Assembly (NCBI GenBank): GCA_023144875.1
Contig: JAGLEW010000042.1
Coordinates: forward strand, 1-8,296
DNA: 8,296 nt
DNA from: Methylococcales bacterium
Lineage (GTDB): Bacteria > Pseudomonadota > Gammaproteobacteria > Methylococcales > Methylomonadaceae
Direction of reading: 5' to 3'
The notes beneath the pieces are model-generated. The model worked only from the letters and a program-made list of their open reading frames with translations. It made no database searches and was not told the DNA's origin. Both the position numbers and the translations under genes were made by a program. Below, in pieces: positions 5,587 to 8,296 of this stretch; position 1 is the first letter of the stretch, and each line of letters opens with the position of its first letter.

Positions 5587-8136
5587 ATGCTTGAGCAATA
5601 TCGACTTCACGTTTCAGAACGTGCCGCTGAAAATATCGTCCCTTTACCTTTAAATGCTGAACAGGTTTCGGAACTGGTTGAGCTCATTAAACAACCTCCT
5701 GCAGGGGAAGCGGCATTTGTTTTAGAACTGCTTACCTATCGAGTGCCTGCAGGCGTTGATGAAGCGGCTTATGTGAAGGCAGGGTTTTTAGCGGCAATTG
5801 CTAAAGAGGAAGAGGTTTCACCGATTCTTGATCCTAAAAAAGCCACGGAATTACTAGGGACAATGTTGGGTGGTTATAACATTGCGCCCTTAATTGACTT
5901 ATTGGATGATGATGCTTTAGCGCCCAGTGCAGTGACTGCTTTATCGCATAGCTTACTGGTGTTTGATGCGTTTTATGATGTCGAGCAAAAAGCCAAAAAA
6001 GGTAATCTATTTGCACAGCAGGTTTTACAGTCGTGGGCGAACGCAGAATGGTTTACCGCAAAGCCTGAAGTGTCTGAAAAGTTAACGGTTACTGTGTTTA
6101 AAGTTACAGGGGAGACCAATACCGATGATTTATCGCCAGCCCCTGATGCATGGTCACGACCTGATATTCCTCTGCACGCGCAAGCCATGTTAAAAATTCC
6201 TCGCGAAGGAATAACTGATGCAGGTCAGCAGATTGCCGAATTAAAACAAAAAGGCTTTCCTGTGGCCTATGTCGGAGATGTTGTAGGCACTGGCTCCTCT
6301 CGAAAATCGGCGACTAATTCGGTGTTGTGGTTTACAGGGGATGACATTCCTTATGTTCCAAATAAACGAGCGGGCGGTATTTGTATCGGTAGTAAAATTG
6401 CACCTATTTTCTTTAACACGATGGAAGATTCAGGCGCACTACCTTTTGAATGTGATGTGAGTCAGTTGGCAATGGGTGATGTCATTGATATTTACCCGCA
6501 CCAAGGATTAGTAAAACGCTATGACAGTGAGGCTATTCTTTGCGAATTTACCCTTAAAACAGCGGTTATTTTAGATGAAGTGCGAGCAGGTGGACGAATT
6601 CCCCTTATTATTGGTCGTGGTTTAACCGATAGAGCGCGTAATGCGTTAAAACTTGAAACATCTAACGTTTTTTGTTTACCCGCTGATACACAAGAAAGTA
6701 ATGCAGGTTTTACCCTAGCACAAAAAATGGTTGGGAAAGCTTGTGGGGTTGAGGGTGTTCGTCCGAATACCTATTGTGAACCTAAAATGACCACCGTTGG
6801 TTCCCAAGATACCACGGGGCCTATGACGCGAGATGAGTTAAAAGACCTTGCTTGTTTAGGTTTTTCAGCTGATTTAGTCATGCAGTCGTTTTGTCATACG
6901 GCGGCGTATCCAAAGCCTGTTGATGTGGCGATGCAGCATACTCTGCCTGATTTTATTATGAATCGAGGTGGTGTGGCATTACGTCCTGCTGATGGCATTA
7001 TTCATTCATGGCTGAATCGAATGTTATTGCCTGATACCGTCGGCACAGGTGGTGATTCGCATACCCGTTTTCCATTAGGTATTTCCTTTCCTGCTGGCTC
7101 TGGCTTAGTCGCTTTTGCGGCCGCCACAGGTGTCATGCCATTAGATATGCCTGAATCAGTATTAGTCCGATTTACAGGGGAGATGCAAAAAGGCATAACC
7201 TTGCGCGATTTGGTTAATGCGATTCCTTATGTGGCGATTCAAAAAGGTTTATTAACGGTTGAAAAAAAGAATAAGAAAAATGTATTTTCAGGACGTATTT
7301 TAGAAATTGAAGGCTTACCTGATTTAAAAGTGGAACAAGCATTTGAATTGTCTGATGCGTCAGCAGAACGTTCCGCAGGTGGCTGTAGTATTCGCTTGAA
7401 TAAAGAGCCTATTATCGAATACATGACCTCGAATATTACCCTGTTAAAATGGATGTTGTCAGAAGGTTATGGTGATCAACGTACGCTTGAACGCCGTATT
7501 ACCGCTATGGAAGCGTGGCTAAAAGATCCTGTGTTAATGGCACCTGATGCTGATGCCGAGTATTTTGAAATTATCGACATCGATTTAAATGAGATTAAAG
7601 AACCTTTATTAGCCTGCCCGAATGATCCTGATGATGTTAAGCCTTTGTCCGAATTGGAAAACATTAAAATAGATGAAGTCTTTTTAGGGTCGTGCATGAC
7701 TAATATCGGGCATTTTCGTGCGGCAGGAAAACTATTAGCGCAAAATTCAGGACGATTACCGACACAACTTTGGGTATCACCGCCGACTAAAATGGATCAA
7801 GCCCAATTAACCGAAGAAGGCGTTTATAGCACATTCGGACAGGCAGGTGCACGAATGGAAATGCCAGGGTGTTCACTTTGTATGGGGAATCAAGCACGGG
7901 TCGCCGATAATGCTACCGTCGTTTCAACATCGACACGAAATTTCCCCAATCGCTTAGGCAATAATGCAAATGTTTATTTAGCATCCGCAGAGTTAGCGGC
8001 TGTCTGTTCAATTATGGGTAGAATCCCAACCTTTGACGAATATATGGAACACGTTAGCCCTCTTGAATCCACGACAAATGAAACCTATCGTTATTTAAAT
8101 TTTGATAAGATGAAGGCATACAAAGAAAAGATATAG
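5587..8136 (+). CDS. acnB: Bifunctional aconitate hydratase 2 / 2-methylisocitrate dehydratase
   Basis: AcnB interconverts citrate and isocitrate through cis-aconitate in the TCA cycle, and in many proteobacteria also acts in the methylcitrate cycle. The chosen start, MLEQYRLHVSERAAENIVPLPL, matches E. coli MLEEYRKHVAERAAEGI, giving 849 residues. Order: N-terminal HEAT-like domain (about 1-155), swivel domain with VTGETNTDDLSPAPDAWSRPDIPLHA and GDVVGTGSSRKSATNSV (about 160-370), then the catalytic core with GSQDTTGPMTRDELKDLACLGFSADLVMQSFCHTAAYPKP and GTGGDSHTRFPLGISFPAGSGL. Cluster ligands are Cys703 (GSCMTNIGHFRAAGK), Cys762 and Cys765 (GCSLCMGNQARVA), equivalent to E. coli Cys710, 769 and 772. 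The offset of seven comes from a shorter loop after REGI, and the C-terminus ends about nine residues early (YKEKI). The same frame is open back to 5533; an ATG at 5572 overlapping the queG stop is an alternative start. No clear Shine-Dalgarno decides. Confidence 0.96.
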   Translation: MLEQYRLHVSERAAENIVPLPLNAEQVSELVELIKQPPAGEAAFVLELLTYRVPAGVDEAAYVKAGFLAAIAKEEEVSPILDPKKATELLGTMLGGYNIAPLIDLLDDDALAPSAVTALSHSLLVFDAFYDVEQKAKKGNLFAQQVLQSWANAEWFTAKPEVSEKLTVTVFKVTGETNTDDLSPAPDAWSRPDIPLHAQAMLKIPREGITDAGQQIAELKQKGFPVAYVGDVVGTGSSRKSATNSVLWFTGDDIPYVPNKRAGGICIGSKIAPIFFNTMEDSGALPFECDVSQLAMGDVIDIYPHQGLVKRYDSEAILCEFTLKTAVILDEVRAGGRIPLIIGRGLTDRARNALKLETSNVFCLPADTQESNAGFTLAQKMVGKACGVEGVRPNTYCEPKMTTVGSQDTTGPMTRDELKDLACLGFSADLVMQSFCHTAAYPKPVDVAMQHTLPDFIMNRGGVALRPADGIIHSWLNRMLLPDTVGTGGDSHTRFPLGISFPAGSGLVAFAAATGVMPLDMPESVLVRFTGEMQKGITLRDLVNAIPYVAIQKGLLTVEKKNKKNVFSGRILEIEGLPDLKVEQAFELSDASAERSAGGCSIRLNKEPIIEYMTSNITLLKWMLSEGYGDQRTLERRITAMEAWLKDPVLMAPDADAEYFEIIDIDLNEIKEPLLACPNDPDDVKPLSELENIKIDEVFLGSCMTNIGHFRAAGKLLAQNSGRLPTQLWVSPPTKMDQAQLTEEGVYSTFGQAGARMEMPGCSLCMGNQARVADNATVVSTSTRNFPNRLGNNANVYLASAELAAVCSIMGRIPTFDEYMEHVSPLESTTNETYRYLNFDKMKAYKEKI

Positions 8137-8169
8137 TTGTTTTTTGGAGCTGAGTTCTCAGAAAACAAC
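8136..8169 (+). other. Two-part hairpin at the acnB stop codon, no T-tract
   Basis: GTTGTTTT (8136-8143) pairs perfectly with AAAACAAC (8162-8169). Inside it CTGAG (8150-8154) pairs with CTCAG (8157-8161) around a TT gap; the second arm abuts AAAACAAC directly, while six unpaired bases (TTGGAG) bulge on the 5' side. The first base is the last base of the acnB TAG stop. No T-run follows on either strand, so it is not a standard intrinsic terminator. It might stabilise the mRNA 3' end or help a factor-dependent stop. Confidence 0.4.
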
Positions 8170-8296
8170 ATAAAATCATGTAATGTTTATGATGTATGCT
8201 ATTTGCACGGATATTTTTTAATTTGAACGAGACGCTGTAGATGATGAAAGTAGCTCCTTACCTAAGTGTTTAAATGAAAAAAAACAGTAAAATATA
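8170..8296. other. Non-coding tail after acnB, no gene identified
   Basis: These 127 bases are very AT-rich and show no supported gene. On the plus strand ATG ATG at 8241 opens only a ten-codon frame. On the minus strand one frame is open from the window edge to a stop at 8218-8220 (25 codons, ending KELLSSSTASRSN) and could be the end of a convergent gene, but it is too short to support. A weak AT inverted repeat (CATAAA 8169-8174, TTTATG 8186-8191) lacks a T-tract. No convincing promoter pair was seen. Confidence 0.3.

Noticed and set aside
5834..7697. Several 60-73-codon minus-strand frames within acnB
   Set aside because: All are antisense to highly conserved AcnB sequence, without ribosome sites or recognisable motifs.
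8241..8273. Ten-codon plus-strand frame (MMKVAPYLSV) after acnB
   Set aside because: Too short to support, no Shine-Dalgarno, and no family resemblance.
1..8296. Mobile element, CRISPR, prophage, toxin-antitoxin or novel defence system
   Set aside because: Apart from the small TPR lipoprotein, every substantial reading frame belongs to a recognised housekeeping family, and no spaced direct repeats, transposase or integrase sequences or attachment-like repeats were seen.

Overview
This window reads as an ordinary housekeeping segment of a moderately AT-rich gammaproteobacterial chromosome. TatC, TatA, HisE, QueG and especially AcnB resemble the Escherichia coli or Pseudomonas proteins almost line by line, and tsaE-amidase and hisE-tatABC adjacency are gammaproteobacterial habits. 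The low GC and the lack of hisI beside hisE suggest something outside the enterics and pseudomonads, perhaps a methanotroph- or sulfur-oxidiser-like lineage. That placement is a guess, because no 16S or lineage-specific gene is present.

Layout. Bases 1-2028 run rightward: the 3' end of purD (purine synthesis), then hisE (histidine synthesis), then tatA-tatB-tatC (twin-arginine protein export). The last four genes are close together (19 and 8 nt gaps, then a 4-nt overlap) and look like one transcript. Bases 2040-4437 run leftward: tsaE (tRNA t6A synthesis), then a Sec-exported, zinc-dependent N-acetylmuramoyl-L-alanine amidase of the AmiB/AmiC type, then a small proline-rich TPR lipoprotein of unknown function. 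Bases 4493-8136 run rightward: queG (last step of queuosine synthesis), then acnB (aconitase B of the TCA cycle), which starts at or just after the queG stop. tsaE and queG diverge from a 55-bp gap that contains a perfect TATAAT on the tsaE strand. tatC and the TPR gene converge with 11 nt between their stop codons. The final 160 bases after acnB hold a hairpin that overlaps the stop codon and no identifiable gene.

How the genes relate. Two tRNA-modification genes (tsaE, queG) face each other across a shared promoter region. The amidase and the TPR lipoprotein point to envelope and division work, and the tat genes supply a general export route. The amidase itself lacks a twin-arginine signal, so it is probably not a Tat client, unlike E. 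coli AmiA and AmiC. No mobile element, CRISPR array, RNA gene, toxin-antitoxin pair, defence gene or other clear accessory system was found. The findings are therefore modest: start choice, gene-order changes, hairpins without T-tracts, and one uncharacterised lipoprotein.
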